Shown piece by piece: positions 18,274 through 28,031 of a stretch of DNA of 64,000 bases. Both the position numbers and the translations under genes were made by a program. The notes beneath the pieces are model-generated. The model had not been told where the DNA came from. It did no database searches and saw nothing but the letters and a program-made list of their open reading frames with translations. Each line of letters opens with the position of its first letter. Within the stretch, counting starts at the first letter, position 1. Origin of the DNA: Farysia itapuensis (Eukaryota; Basidiomycota; Ustilaginomycetes; Ustilaginales; Ustilaginaceae); assembly GCA_023212645.1 (NCBI GenBank), contig JALBYC010000008.1:62001-126000 (forward strand). The letters are read 5' to 3'.

Positions 18274-20364
18274 ATGTCAGCTTCGGTCGCCCGCGCACCC
18301 GTAGCGCCTATGGCGCAGAAGGACTTCGCCGTCGGAACATCAATCCCAGCCAACATGCCCCATGCTGTCTCCGTGTCTCTGCCCTTGTGGAGCGACAATG
18401 TCGACTACGAAGAAGGCAGGCTGACGGACTGCATGCAGACCGGCTATCCCCGCTTCTTCATTCATCGCACTATCCAGAAACTGGCCACGCTTCTGTGCAA
18501 GAAGTTTGGCAAGCCTGGCGAAGCATGTATCCTCTTCCCCTCTGCGAAAATCGCCGACCGGTGCAGAGACTTTATGCGCAGACAGTCTGGCTCGCAAACC
18601 CCCCAGGTCCGCGTCGTCCGCTTCTCGATGCTGGAAAGCAAAGCAGCTTCGGACTCTGCCGCCAGCCCGAGCTCCTCAACGCCACCGCCCGAACTTGAGT
18701 CATCTGCAAACGGCACCACCGCGCACTATATTTTTATTGTCCTCTTCCCCGCTGATGCCTTTGACCTTGCGAAAAGCTTCTGGCAACACACTGGCGATGG
18801 CATCTCGAGTAGGCAGGCCGAGCGTTGTCTGCATCTTCTCGAAGACTGTGGAAGCCTCGAGGATGAAGAGGGCGCTAAACCTGCCGAGCCACTGTCAGCA
18901 AACACCAGCTCGGCCAACGACGACATGTACAAAAAGGGAGGCAAACGCTTCTACAACCGCTACGCGAGAAACAACAGCACCGGATCAGCGTCAACGCCTC
19001 CATCGGTAACGCCCTCTTCCACACCATCGAGCAGTACCATACTGCAAAGACCTAGTGGCTCTGTGGATGCGTTGACCTCGGATCACGTTACGTATGTTGA
19101 AGAGCGGTACGGGCGGAACCTGCCGTTGACGTCCGCACCCTCGGCCAAGCTCGCCCTCCGACGCCGTATAGCCGGTACGCTGCTGTCAGACCGCCACGAG
19201 GAATCTGCTGGCGAAGCACCTGGCGATCAAGTCGGCGAAACGGAGCGAAAGGGCACCGGTCTCACCGAGCACGACGTCTACCTATACCCCTGTGGAATGA
19301 GTGCCATCTTCCACGCCCACCAACTCGCCATGCGCTATTGCGAAGGCGCAATTGGCAAAAGCGTCTGCTTCGGCTTTCCTTACACCGACACGCTCAAGAT
19401 TCTGCAAAAATTCGGACCCGGTTGCCACTTTTACGGCCTCGGCGTCGACGCTGATCTCGACAAGCTTGAGCAACAGTTGGACGCACAGACTCGTGCCGAT
19501 GAGCCGCCGATTCTGGCGCTGTTTTGCGAATTGCCCTCCAATCCGCTCCTGCGTTCCCCCAACCTTCGCCGCATTCGTCACCTTGCCGACAAACACAACT
19601 TTCTCGTCGTCGTCGACGAGACGATTGGCAACTTTGTCAATGTCGAAGTGCTCCCCTTTGCCGATATACTGGTCAGTTCGTTGACCAAAGTTTTCTCGGG
19701 CGATGCAAACGTCATGGGTGGCAGTTTGGTTCTTAACCCACTGGGCCGCCACTACCGTCGTTTGACAGCCGCGTTGGCGCACCACTACGAGGATACCTAC
19801 TTTGACGAAGACGCCATTTTTATGGAGCGCAACTCACGCGACTTTGTACGTCGCATTGTGCGCATTGACGAAAACACGAGCCAAGTCACTTCACTCCTCT
19901 GGAACGAAAAACTGGGGCACGGTCACTTCCCCGGGGTGGTAAAACAAGTCTACTATCCAAAGTACCAGACGCGGGACAACTACGAGATCTGTCGACGAAA
20001 GCAGGGTTTCGCGGCCATGGCGGGCAGCAACGGCGAGGTGGGTGGGTACGGCGGGCTGTTTTCCATTACGTTCCACTCGGATGCAGCCAGCGAGGCGTTT
20101 TACGACTCGCTGCAGTGTGCAAAAGGCCCGAGTCTCGGGACTAACCTGACGCTCGCCTGTCCCTACACCATCCTCGCCCACTACGGCGAGCTGCAGTGGG
20201 CGGCCGAGTTTGGCGTAGAACGCGGCCTGGTGCGCGTATCGGTCGGTCTGGAAGACGTTGACTTTCTCAAAACCATGTTCACAAACAGTCTTCGAGCAGC
20301 AGCCGACGCGCACGCACGTACACTAGCCGCCGCTGCCGCCGCCGCCGCCGTCGCCTCTGCTTAA
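18274..20364 (+). CDS. STR2: Cystathionine gamma-synthase (transsulfuration, PLP-dependent)
   Basis: This 696-residue protein has a fungal-type N-terminal region (about 1-330) with a low-complexity Ser/Thr stretch around 260-275. The Cys/Met-metabolism PLP fold follows: YPCGMSAIFHAHQL (cofactor phosphate region), VVVDETIGNF (Asp contacting the PLP ring) and SSLTKVFSGDANVMGG, whose Lys should form the Schiff base. The bipartite architecture matches fungal STR2/met-7 cystathionine gamma-synthases, which join an activated homoserine ester with cysteine to make cystathionine toward methionine. The ATG at 18274 follows an ACCATC context. The stop is 25 bases from that of convergent BUB3. It ends in an Ala-rich tail. 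Confidence 0.88.
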   Translation: MSASVARAPVAPMAQKDFAVGTSIPANMPHAVSVSLPLWSDNVDYEEGRLTDCMQTGYPRFFIHRTIQKLATLLCKKFGKPGEACILFPSAKIADRCRDFMRRQSGSQTPQVRVVRFSMLESKAASDSAASPSSSTPPPELESSANGTTAHYIFIVLFPADAFDLAKSFWQHTGDGISSRQAERCLHLLEDCGSLEDEEGAKPAEPLSANTSSANDDMYKKGGKRFYNRYARNNSTGSASTPPSVTPSSTPSSSTILQRPSGSVDALTSDHVTYVEERYGRNLPLTSAPSAKLALRRRIAGTLLSDRHEESAGEAPGDQVGETERKGTGLTEHDVYLYPCGMSAIFHAHQLAMRYCEGAIGKSVCFGFPYTDTLKILQKFGPGCHFYGLGVDADLDKLEQQLDAQTRADEPPILALFCELPSNPLLRSPNLRRIRHLADKHNFLVVVDETIGNFVNVEVLPFADILVSSLTKVFSGDANVMGGSLVLNPLGRHYRRLTAALAHHYEDTYFDEDAIFMERNSRDFVRRIVRIDENTSQVTSLLWNEKLGHGHFPGVVKQVYYPKYQTRDNYEICRRKQGFAAMAGSNGEVGGYGGLFSITFHSDAASEAFYDSLQCAKGPSLGTNLTLACPYTILAHYGELQWAAEFGVERGLVRVSVGLEDVDFLKTMFTNSLRAAADAHARTLAAAAAAAAVASA

Positions 20365-20389
20365 TAAATCTTTGCCATACTGCGTTGTA

Positions 20390-21607
20390 CTACCTGTCTG
20401 TTTTGAGCTTGGGCTGGCAATCGGACCAGATGCCGGACTTGACGATGAGTTTGACCGAGTGGTGGGGTGGCGTTGGGATTGTGTCGTGAGCAGGAGGGGG
20501 TGGGGTGGAATTTGGTTCGGACTCTGTGTACTCGGCACTGGGTCCGCCGACGGCGAGGACGAGGGTTTGGCCGGCAGGGTCGATGGCACCTGCCGTGATG
20601 GCGGATTCGAGCTTGGGATACTGCTTGACGCGCTTCTTGGCACCAGCGTCCCACACGCTGACGACGGCGTCGCCGCCCATGCTTGCAAACGTGCCGTGCA
20701 CGGGGTGGAAGGCAAGTGCATTGACGGGGTAGACCGTATCGCAGTGCTCGTCGGCGGAGCTGGCCTTGGCCGCCGGTTGTCGATGGCACTTGAACGCGTA
20801 CTTTTTCTGCTGTGTCGCAGGAGATGGGTCGAAGAACTCGACTGCAATCCGGCCTTCGATGCTCGACGTCGCGTACCCATCGCCTGCGGGCATGCACTGC
20901 AAGTGACGAATCATGTACTTGAGCGAGCTCTCCCGCTTCTGGTCCGGTTCGAAATCGCGCATGCTGACCTTCTCGCCGGCCAACTCGCGGTCAACAGCGG
21001 AAAGGAGTGGCGCTAGATCGTACACGTATACCTGACGTCCGACCATGCCGATGACCAAGCGCGGCGTTGCATCTACACGTACCGGTTCGCCCGGCGCAGA
21101 CGCTGACCGCACCAGCGTACCACTCGCAACATTCGTACCAAACGCCGGCGACACTGCAGCCGCAAGCACCTTATCCGGCAATGTAATCGTCTTGAGCAGC
21201 TTTCCCTGTTTCTCCCCCTCGTCGATACTCCACAGTTTGAGCGAGCGGTCCCACGACCCACTGATCAGCAAGCGCGTCTGTGGACACCAGCAGACTTTCG
21301 ACACCGCATCGCCGTGGCTGCCCAGAATACACATTTGGCCGGTCTCGAGATCCAACAGGCGGACACGACGGTCGAGACAGGCAGATGCGGCGAGATTGGG
21401 CGCGACAAAGCAGACGTCTAGCACGGGAGCTTCGTGCTGAAACGTCTGCAGGCGCTTTCCCGACTCACTACCTGCTGCGACATCCAGTTGGTAGTGGTGT
21501 ACGTGCGAGTCCCATGACGAAGCGAGAAGCGCATTTGCACTGAGAGCGATGGCAGTCACGCTATCCGTCGGCGGGTGAGGCAGCTCCCAATCGGCGCTTG
21601 ATGTCAT
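20390..21607 (-). CDS. BUB3: Spindle checkpoint WD40 protein BUB3
   Basis: This 405-residue seven-bladed propeller opens WELPHPPTDSVTAIAL and contains SWDSHVHHYQLD, SGSWDRSLKLWS and the BUB3-specific blade SLKYMIRHLQCMP...SSIEGRIAVEFFD. It resembles RAE1 too, but the SIEGRVAVEYF-type segment and lack of an RAE1 N-terminal extension favour BUB3. BUB3 brings BUB1 and BUBR1/MAD3 to phosphorylated KNL1 at kinetochores. The protein is about 60 residues longer than yeast Bub3, from loops and a Pro/Ser C-terminal tail. I used the ATG at 21607; upstream in-frame sequence to 21706 has no homology. MAD2, another checkpoint gene, lies about 6 kb away. Confidence 0.88.
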   Translation of the reverse strand: MTSSADWELPHPPTDSVTAIALSANALLASSWDSHVHHYQLDVAAGSESGKRLQTFQHEAPVLDVCFVAPNLAASACLDRRVRLLDLETGQMCILGSHGDAVSKVCWCPQTRLLISGSWDRSLKLWSIDEGEKQGKLLKTITLPDKVLAAAVSPAFGTNVASGTLVRSASAPGEPVRVDATPRLVIGMVGRQVYVYDLAPLLSAVDRELAGEKVSMRDFEPDQKRESSLKYMIRHLQCMPAGDGYATSSIEGRIAVEFFDPSPATQQKKYAFKCHRQPAAKASSADEHCDTVYPVNALAFHPVHGTFASMGGDAVVSVWDAGAKKRVKQYPKLESAITAGAIDPAGQTLVLAVGGPSAEYTESEPNSTPPPPAHDTIPTPPHHSVKLIVKSGIWSDCQPKLKTDR

Positions 21608-21727
21608 GGTTACCAGAGGTGAAGCAACCAAAAGTGTTGTTCTACCATGCACCAGGTACAAGGTAACGCGTAGAGTAGCAGGTCTAACAACGCAAATTAT
21701 TCCCAATTTCCAATTTCCAAAGAAATT

Positions 21728-22684
21728 ATGGGACTTCTTGTTCCTTCGCTCAGCAGCATCATGGCCGGCACTGCCAGCGTAGCCAGACGGATACTCACCT
21801 GTACACTAAGAGGTGGTCCATCTGCACCACCAATACGAGCATTCTCGGCATCCACATCGCAACGTATAGACCCAAGATTTGCCAATTTGCCAAAGCCAGG
21901 GTCGGACTCGTCTAAGAGCAGAACGAAAGATTTCAGAGACGATGCGATCCGGGCAGCGTACATTCGTCTGGTCGATCCCAAGACTGGCGGGCTGGCTGGA
22001 CCGTTCTATCTGCGCGAACTACTGCAGAAGCTCGACCGAAAATCATTCTATCTCCAGCAGGTGATCGATAGCGACTGGTCGGGCGATATTGTAGAGTGGG
22101 ATAGGGACAAAGCGCCACAAGGGGGTTATGACGTGAGGAAACTCAAGCAGTTCCCCATCTGCAAACTGGTCAACAAACAGGAGGAAGTTCAGGAACGAAT
22201 CGCACGCAGAGCTGCTAAGAAATCAGCCAAGCCGGAAGAAGAGGCCGGCCAAGAGAGTGCAGCAGGAGCATCTACGCAGCTGACGCTACGAGGTACCAGC
22301 AAAGAGCTGCATATATCTTGGATCATTACACCGCACGATCTGACGCACAAACTGGCGGCCATGAAGTCGCAATTGCTCAAAGGAGCGCGTGTCAACATTG
22401 TCATTGCGCACAGGGGAAAAGCAAGACCCTACGTTCCAGGCAAAGACCCAAAGCGAGACCACGAATACCACCGACTCATAGCACAGGTGGATGAGTTCAT
22501 GTGCCGAAAGGACGCACTCACCCCTGCACAGGTCAACAAAAGCAAAGGCAAGGAAGAAATTGACGTCTCCGCTCCACTGGCCACTAGCACCATCACCTCG
22601 GCAGACGAAGTCGTCGCCAAACGCATCGGCGACGTAGAATGGAGGTACACCCGAGCCACAGCGCTTCTCACATATGCAGTATAG
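21728..22684 (+). CDS. AIM23: Mitochondrial translation initiation factor IF-3
   Basis: This 318-residue protein begins with an Arg/Ser/Ala-rich presequence (about 1-45, with RRILTC and RAFSAS), suiting mitochondrial import. The IF3 N-domain is recognisable by IRAAYIRLVDPKTGGLAGPF, and the linker ends in QFPICKLVNKQEEVQER. The C-domain carries KELHISWIITPHDLTHKL, with the spaced basic GARVNIVIAHRGKA. IF3 binds the small mitoribosomal subunit and keeps it free for initiation; the yeast counterpart is Aim23. The gene starts only 121 bases from the divergent BUB3 start. A later ATG at 21761 (MAGTAS) is an alternative start. Confidence 0.85.
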   Translation: MGLLVPSLSSIMAGTASVARRILTCTLRGGPSAPPIRAFSASTSQRIDPRFANLPKPGSDSSKSRTKDFRDDAIRAAYIRLVDPKTGGLAGPFYLRELLQKLDRKSFYLQQVIDSDWSGDIVEWDRDKAPQGGYDVRKLKQFPICKLVNKQEEVQERIARRAAKKSAKPEEEAGQESAAGASTQLTLRGTSKELHISWIITPHDLTHKLAAMKSQLLKGARVNIVIAHRGKARPYVPGKDPKRDHEYHRLIAQVDEFMCRKDALTPAQVNKSKGKEEIDVSAPLATSTITSADEVVAKRIGDVEWRYTRATALLTYAV

Positions 22685-22722
22685 AGGCAAAGAAAATCTA
22701 TCGTATAAAGAGGTGTGTGTTT

Positions 22723-24354
22723 TTACAACCACTCGATGGTGGCGGGTGGTTTGCTGGAAATGTCGAGTACGACGCGGTTGACGCCCTGGACTTCGTTGGT
22801 GATGCGGTTGCTGACTTTGGAGAGGAACTCGGGGGCAAAGGGGAACCAGGTGGCCGTCATAAAGTCGGTCGTAGCGGCGGCACGCAGGGCAATGACCTGA
22901 TCGTACGTTCGCTTATCACCCTGCACGCCTACGGCACGCACGGGCAGAAGTACTGCAAATGCCTGTGAGATCTGATCGTACAGACCAGCGGCACGGATCT
23001 CTTCAATGTAGATGCTGTCGGCATGCTGCAAGATCTTCACCTGTTCGCGGTTGACCGCGCCCAAGATTCGGATCGCCAATCCGGGGCCGGGGAAGGGATG
23101 GCGTCCGACCAAGTGGGCGGGAATGCCGAGCAATCTGCCCAACGCGCGCACCTCGTCCTTAAACAGCTCGCGCAGAGGCTCGATGAGCTTGAGCTTCATG
23201 TTTTCCAGCAGACCGCCGACATTGTGGTGGGTCTTGATCGTTGCCGATGGACCTTTGAACGAGATCGACTCAATGACGTCGGGGTATAGTGTGCCTTGAA
23301 GCAGGTACTCGAATTTGCCCTTGGCTTCCTGAGGTTTGCCGGCTTTGAGTGCTGCTGCCTCTTCCTCTTCAGCTTCCTTTTCCAGCTTGGCAACCTCGGC
23401 CTCAAAGACGTGGATGAATTCGTTGCCAATGATTTTCCTTTTCTGTTCTGGGTCTTCGACATCTTTGAGCTTGCTCAGGAATCGGTCCGAGGCATCGACG
23501 ACAGTGAGGTTGACACCGAGATCTTTGGAAAGCATGGCATACACCTGCTCGGCTTCGTTGGAGCGCAAGACGCCGTTGTCCACCATGACGGCGTGGAATC
23601 GATCTCCAATTGCTTCGTGCATCAGTTTGGCAGCAACGGAAGAATCGACACCTCCCGAAATGGCGCCTAGCACTTGACCCTTGGGTCCGACGATTTCGCG
23701 AATGCGTTGGATCTCCTTGTCGATAAAGGTTTCCATGGTCCAGTCGCGCTTGCAGCCGCAGATGCCGACAAAGTTGTCAAACAGCTCGACGCCACGCAGG
23801 CTGTGCGTCACTTCCGGGTGGAACTGAACGCCAAAGATGGGTTTTGTGCGGTGGGCCATGGCGGCGAAAGGTGCCGAGGGTGTGCGGGCAATAACATCAA
23901 AGTCATGAGGTGCTTGGGAGAGTTGGTCGCCATGCGACATCCAGACTTGGACGCTTCCCTCCCAGTTCTTGAACAAGGCGTCCATGTGCGAGTTGCCTGT
24001 CTTGACAATCTCGATCATGGCGTGTCCATACTCGCGCTTATCGTGAGGGTCAACCTTGCCGCCGTGATTCCATGCGATCTCTTGCAGACCATAGCAGATG
24101 CCAAGCACGGGTACGCCAGCAGTGAATACGTCTGGATCTACACGAGGTGCTACGTCGTCGTACACCGAGTAGGGCGAGCCGGAGAGGATGATGCCTTTGG
24201 GCTTCCAGTCGAGATCGGCAATCTTTTGGGTGCAAGGTAGCATCTCACAGTACACGTTGAGTTCTCGACATCGACGCGTAATCAGATGAGAATACTGCGA
24301 GCCAAAGTCGAGAATGAGGATCGAATCATATACCGAGTGAATGGCCTCCAACAT
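22723..24354 (-). CDS. GUA1: GMP synthase (glutamine-hydrolysing)
   Basis: This 543-residue protein is a full-length two-domain enzyme that converts XMP to GMP with ATP and glutamine. The N-terminal class I glutamine amidotransferase starts [20 protein letters not shown]. It has the nucleophile Cys in [13 protein letters not shown] and the His-Glu pair in [11 protein letters not shown]. The ATP pyrophosphatase domain has the P-loop [15 protein letters not shown]. The C-terminal dimerisation domain ends [12 protein letters not shown]. An insertion of charged residues ([15 protein letters not shown]) lies in the synthetase domain. The ATG at 24354 was chosen; one at 24384 would add ten residues. 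T-rich tracts at 24428-24452 upstream could be promoter poly(dA:dT). Confidence 0.96.
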   Translation of the reverse strand: MLEAIHSVYDSILILDFGSQYSHLITRRCRELNVYCEMLPCTQKIADLDWKPKGIILSGSPYSVYDDVAPRVDPDVFTAGVPVLGICYGLQEIAWNHGGKVDPHDKREYGHAMIEIVKTGNSHMDALFKNWEGSVQVWMSHGDQLSQAPHDFDVIARTPSAPFAAMAHRTKPIFGVQFHPEVTHSLRGVELFDNFVGICGCKRDWTMETFIDKEIQRIREIVGPKGQVLGAISGGVDSSVAAKLMHEAIGDRFHAVMVDNGVLRSNEAEQVYAMLSKDLGVNLTVVDASDRFLSKLKDVEDPEQKRKIIGNEFIHVFEAEVAKLEKEAEEEEAAALKAGKPQEAKGKFEYLLQGTLYPDVIESISFKGPSATIKTHHNVGGLLENMKLKLIEPLRELFKDEVRALGRLLGIPAHLVGRHPFPGPGLAIRILGAVNREQVKILQHADSIYIEEIRAAGLYDQISQAFAVLLPVRAVGVQGDKRTYDQVIALRAAATTDFMTATWFPFAPEFLSKVSNRITNEVQGVNRVVLDISSKPPATIEWL

Positions 24355-24528
24355 GATGCAGCGTCGTGATGGACAGCAGGACAAAGCACCAACTGTTTGA
24401 GGAGTCGAGGAGTTGAGGCCACGAGGAGCGAGTTTTTTTTCTTCTCATTTTTTTATCAAAATTTAAGGTCAAGATGTTAGAGCAGAATATCACCGTATCG
24501 ACTCTGCAGACTCTGTGACTTGAGTGTG

Positions 24529-25416
24529 ATGCTGCTGCAAAGCGCGGTTCGCCACCCAATGCAGCATGCTGTGGTGACGCTCATCAGACATGGCGAGACA
24601 ACCGGGAATCTGAATCGGCTCCTTCAGGGCGTCACTGACTCACCTTTGACTGTCTTTGGCCAGGCACAGGTGGACGCCCTTGCACAAGCCTGGAAAAGCA
24701 CGCTTGCGCCAGACTCGAGCCAGACATTGAACTTGCCGCCTCCCACGCTGATTGTGTGTAGTCCAGTGGGAAGAGCACGGAAGACGGCAGAAGCAATCCA
24801 CGCAGCATGTTCATCTCATTCTCTCTCCCCAGCTATTGTCTTGGATCGTACTACTCTTGGCTTTGCAAGCTCTCCGGCGCGGAAAGAGGTTCTGCTGGAA
24901 ACAACTCTGCCGCTCGTGGTAGATTTCGGTCTGGCTGAAAAGGACTTTGGCTCGAGGGAATCGACTCGCGGTGGTGTGCATGTCGCCGGTTTCCCCAAAG
25001 GTCATGGTGCTGGCGAGTCGAAAGCGGACTTTGTGGCCAAGGTACACTCTGTCGGTCAAGAGTGGTTGCAAGCTGCCGCCTCCGTCCGGGATGAGCCGCC
25101 GCCTCATATTGTGCTCGTCACGCACGGCATGTGGATCGCCACTTTTCTGTCTGCTTCACCGACGCTGGGCTCGTCTCCTCCCTTTGCTGCAAACACGGGC
25201 ATGTTCAGCCTCAAAGTGAGGCTGAACGATTCGGAGAAAGTGGTTACGGAACTGTTCAAGATCAACGATACGCGCCACTTGGACAGTGTCAAGCGGCAAA
25301 AAGGTGGCTTTGGCCGAGTCGCTTTCGACCCAGCGCAGACCAAGCTCAGCTTCTTTTTCGCAAACCCAAGCAGGCAAGAAGGCCATGAAAGTCCCAGCAA
25401 GAGGGCAAAGAAATAA
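24529..25416 (+). CDS. Histidine phosphatase (phosphoglycerate mutase-like) family protein
   Basis: This protein has 295 residues from the ATG at 24529 (285 from the one at 24559, just before VVTLIRHGETTGNLN). The RHGE motif carries the phosphorylated His. CSPVGRARKTAEA supplies the phosphate-binding Arg, and VLVTHGMWIATF the second His. A central SREST segment and a C-terminal Phe/Lys-rich tail (KKQ/KRAKK-like) complete it. It resembles TIGAR and related small-molecule or fructose-bisphosphatase-like members more than glycolytic dPGM. The exact substrate (sugar phosphate, nucleotide or protein) cannot be set from sequence. It is divergent from GUA1 with a 174-base spacer. Confidence 0.75.
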   Translation: MLLQSAVRHPMQHAVVTLIRHGETTGNLNRLLQGVTDSPLTVFGQAQVDALAQAWKSTLAPDSSQTLNLPPPTLIVCSPVGRARKTAEAIHAACSSHSLSPAIVLDRTTLGFASSPARKEVLLETTLPLVVDFGLAEKDFGSRESTRGGVHVAGFPKGHGAGESKADFVAKVHSVGQEWLQAAASVRDEPPPHIVLVTHGMWIATFLSASPTLGSSPPFAANTGMFSLKVRLNDSEKVVTELFKINDTRHLDSVKRQKGGFGRVAFDPAQTKLSFFFANPSRQEGHESPSKRAKK

Positions 25417-25523
25417 GGCGGGGCGGATGTATAATTAGTGCTGATAATGAAATTGCGACATGCTCTCTCTCTCTCATATCAGGGTCCTGGCTTGCTCGCT
25501 TGTGTAACTCTTCCCCAACCATC

Positions 25524-27215
25524 ATGTCGTCCTCAGCACCGCCTAGAAGCGGCACTGATCAGATGGCTTTCTGTCACGAGTGCGGCATCGAGATACGCCC
25601 ACTCATGACCCCCGATCCCACATGTCCTCGTTGTAATGGCAGCTTTGTCGAAATCATTCAGCACGGCTCCGCTTCTCAACCCCACGATTTCGATCCACCG
25701 CCCATCCCTGGCTTTGGTCCCGTCCACGGTGGCGGTCGAGCGGATCTCGGCAGTCTGCTGTCTGCGCTACTCACCGGTGTGGCGGGCTCGCAACGACCCT
25801 CGCAGAATCCACCTTTTGCAACTTCTCCCCGCACTTCCACCTCACCAAGTACACATGACGCACCCAGTTCACCCACGCACGGCAACGACGGGTTCCAGCG
25901 CCGGTCTGGAAACACATCGTTCGGTCCCTTTGGCGTGCAGTGGAATGTACAGTATGGCTCAGGCGGGTCAGATCCCTACCAGCACCTTTCGCAGCAGGCC
26001 GATCGCAGCACGAGCCCCCCGCTGAATCAGCCAGGCGGCGCACCACCATCACTGTCAAACTTTCTGCAATTCGCCTTTGGTCCTGATGCCAACCGCTCGG
26101 CAGGCTCAGACGATGACCACGTGCATGACGATGGGATGGGCGGTGCGGGTGGTGCATCAGACGGACGGCGCTTTAATCACGACAATCACGGCAGCAACTC
26201 CTACCATCAGCCGCCGCCAAGTCAGAATTCGGCCGACGGATCTACTGCCACCGACATGCCAGCAGAACTGGCAGGCTTGCGCAACCTATTCGCAGGCCTG
26301 TTTGGCGGTGAAGCAGCCGGTGGAGGGACTCTCCTCGACTTTCTCGGCAATCCAGGAGGCGGCGGCAATCGAGGGCAGTGGGGTGACTACGTCGTTGGTC
26401 AACAGGGGCTGGACGACATCATCAGCCAGATCATGGAACAGACACAGGGCTCCAGTGGGCCACCACCCGCCAAAGATGCCGAGATCGACCAACTCGAGCG
26501 CTTCACCCTCTCCGACACAGCTCGTGTCCGCAAAGCCAAGAATCAAGAGTGTCCCACTTGCAAAGACGATTTCTACCCTGAACTCAAACAGAGCGACGAG
26601 GCAGAGCAAGAAGGGCAACAGCAAGAACTCATATCCATGCCCTGTGGACACATTTTCCATGTTGACTGTCTGGTGCCCTGGCTCGAAAGGCATGGCACAT
26701 GTCCTGTCTGTCGAGTCAGTATCGCAAAGTCAGTGGAGGAAGGGGAATCGCAGACGCCAGTCGAGCAGCGCAGGGAAGGTCAGGATCAAACCAGCGAGGG
26801 AGCGTGGCCCGCGCCTCCTGCACCCTTTGCTTCGCTCTTCAACACAGGTACGCCATCTGTTCCCGGCAGTTTCCCCACCCACACCACCGACAATCTAATG
26901 CCTACCGCAAGCAGACACTTTCACCCACTGCCCAACACGTCCACCACGGTAACGTCTACCGTCTACACCTCGCCGACTCTATCCCCCTCCGGGATGGGTA
27001 GGGAACCACCCACACAGGTTGTCAACTCGATCGTGTCCAGTCCACCGCTCGTCGCTGATCACGACACCTACTTCAGCGGCGGCGGCGGCGAAACACCTCA
27101 CGAAGAGATTCGCGATAGAAGTCGACGAGCGGCCGAGTCGCGCGTCCAGGAGCAACGCGGCTCCCAACCAAATCCGTGGAGCAACGCGCATCTTGAACCG
27201 GACGAGTTAGACTAG
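25524..27215 (+). CDS. RING-H2 E3 ubiquitin ligase of the RNF115/RNF126 type
   Basis: This 563-residue protein has an N-terminal zinc ribbon at about 15-45 (CHECGIEIRPL...CPRCNGSFVE), the mark of RNF115/RNF126-type ligases, where it binds hydrophobic clients or the BAG6 complex. A Pro/Ser/Gly-rich disordered middle follows. The C-terminal RING-H2 (about 350-410) reads CPTCKDDFY...PCGHIFHVDC...CPVC, with all eight zinc ligands and an insertion of Glu/Gln between the second and third ligand pairs. An LERFTLSD helix before the RING matches family members. A role in cytosolic quality control is inferred from the family. A disordered tail with Ser/Thr/Pro completes it. Confidence 0.85.
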   Translation: MSSSAPPRSGTDQMAFCHECGIEIRPLMTPDPTCPRCNGSFVEIIQHGSASQPHDFDPPPIPGFGPVHGGGRADLGSLLSALLTGVAGSQRPSQNPPFATSPRTSTSPSTHDAPSSPTHGNDGFQRRSGNTSFGPFGVQWNVQYGSGGSDPYQHLSQQADRSTSPPLNQPGGAPPSLSNFLQFAFGPDANRSAGSDDDHVHDDGMGGAGGASDGRRFNHDNHGSNSYHQPPPSQNSADGSTATDMPAELAGLRNLFAGLFGGEAAGGGTLLDFLGNPGGGGNRGQWGDYVVGQQGLDDIISQIMEQTQGSSGPPPAKDAEIDQLERFTLSDTARVRKAKNQECPTCKDDFYPELKQSDEAEQEGQQQELISMPCGHIFHVDCLVPWLERHGTCPVCRVSIAKSVEEGESQTPVEQRREGQDQTSEGAWPAPPAPFASLFNTGTPSVPGSFPTHTTDNLMPTASRHFHPLPNTSTTVTSTVYTSPTLSPSGMGREPPTQVVNSIVSSPPLVADHDTYFSGGGGETPHEEIRDRSRRAAESRVQEQRGSQPNPWSNAHLEPDELD

Positions 27216-27284
27216 CGCCACACACGCACAATGGGACACTGATGAGAAAACAGAGGGTCTGATTTGTGCGCGCTTGTGTGTATG

Positions 27285-28031
27285 CTAGTCGTCCTCTTCT
27301 TCACGACGGTAGGCGACCATGGCATCAACGCGATGAACGTGTGTTGAGAAACTGCGCAGACGGACCTGTTCCGTCTGTCCTTCGGCTATAAGGCGTGCAT
27401 CGCTGTCGATCCATTCCGCCGGCACCTCGGTGTTTGCATTCGTATACGCCAGGATCTGAAACGCACCTGTTGTGTGAGATGTCAGTAACATAGCGCCAGA
27501 GTCGGGGGACAGTGTAGACTTACATGGCTCGTCGAGCACGGGTAGGAAAGTGCAACTTGCAGTGATCTGCTTGATGATGGCGGCGATTTCCGCGCGTACT
27601 TGGGCATCGGTCTTTGCTGTGGGTTTCTTTGTCCCTGCTGCTGCTGCTGGTGGTGGCGGCGGTGGTGCGACTGGCTCTTGATCTGTGCCCTGGTTGACGA
27701 CCTCGACGTCAAACTGCCAGCGCTCGCGTGTCTCCCCCGTCTCCTTCTCCACAATCACCACCACCAGGCGTGTAACATCGCCGCGCTCCAGCCAGAGCTG
27801 CAACTGGCTCAGCGCTTTCTCCAGGTAGTCCGCCAGCCCATCGTCCGTGGTGACGAGCATCTGCAGTCCATACTTTTTCACCGTCTTAAAGTCTTCCGCA
27901 GGATAAATGTTGCGCTGGTAGAGGATCGACTGGACCGAGTAGTTGAAGAACTCGTGCACCAGCGCTGTCGATCCTTTGAGTGTCAGGTGCGTGCGTGTCG
28001 CCGCCACCGCCTGTGCCTGTGCAGATGCCAT
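27285..28031 (-). CDS. MAD2: Spindle checkpoint HORMA protein MAD2 (2 exons)
   Basis: Exons 28031-27524 and 27466-27285 encode 229 residues. The intron (27467-27523) has a GTAAGT donor and CAACAG acceptor; the splice makes a Cys codon and gives DEPCAFQILAYT, the expected MAD2 sequence before the safety-belt. The HORMA domain starts LTLKGSTALVHEFFNYSVQS and ends VRLRSFSTHVHRVDAMVAY. MAD2 binds MAD1 and CDC20 and restrains the APC/C until kinetochores attach. Odd: a Pro/Ala-rich insertion (PPPPPPAAAAG) of about 25 residues near residue 130, absent from yeast and human MAD2, which accounts for the extra length. Reading through the intron stays in frame but inserts 19 unrelated residues. REV7 is less likely. 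Confidence 0.92.
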   Translation of the reverse strand: MASAQAQAVAATRTHLTLKGSTALVHEFFNYSVQSILYQRNIYPAEDFKTVKKYGLQMLVTTDDGLADYLEKALSQLQLWLERGDVTRLVVVIVEKETGETRERWQFDVEVVNQGTDQEPVAPPPPPPAAAAGTKKPTAKTDAQVRAEIAAIIKQITASCTFLPVLDEPCKSTLSPDSGAMLLTSHTTGAFQILAYTNANTEVPAEWIDSDARLIAEGQTEQVRLRSFSTHVHRVDAMVAYRREEEDD

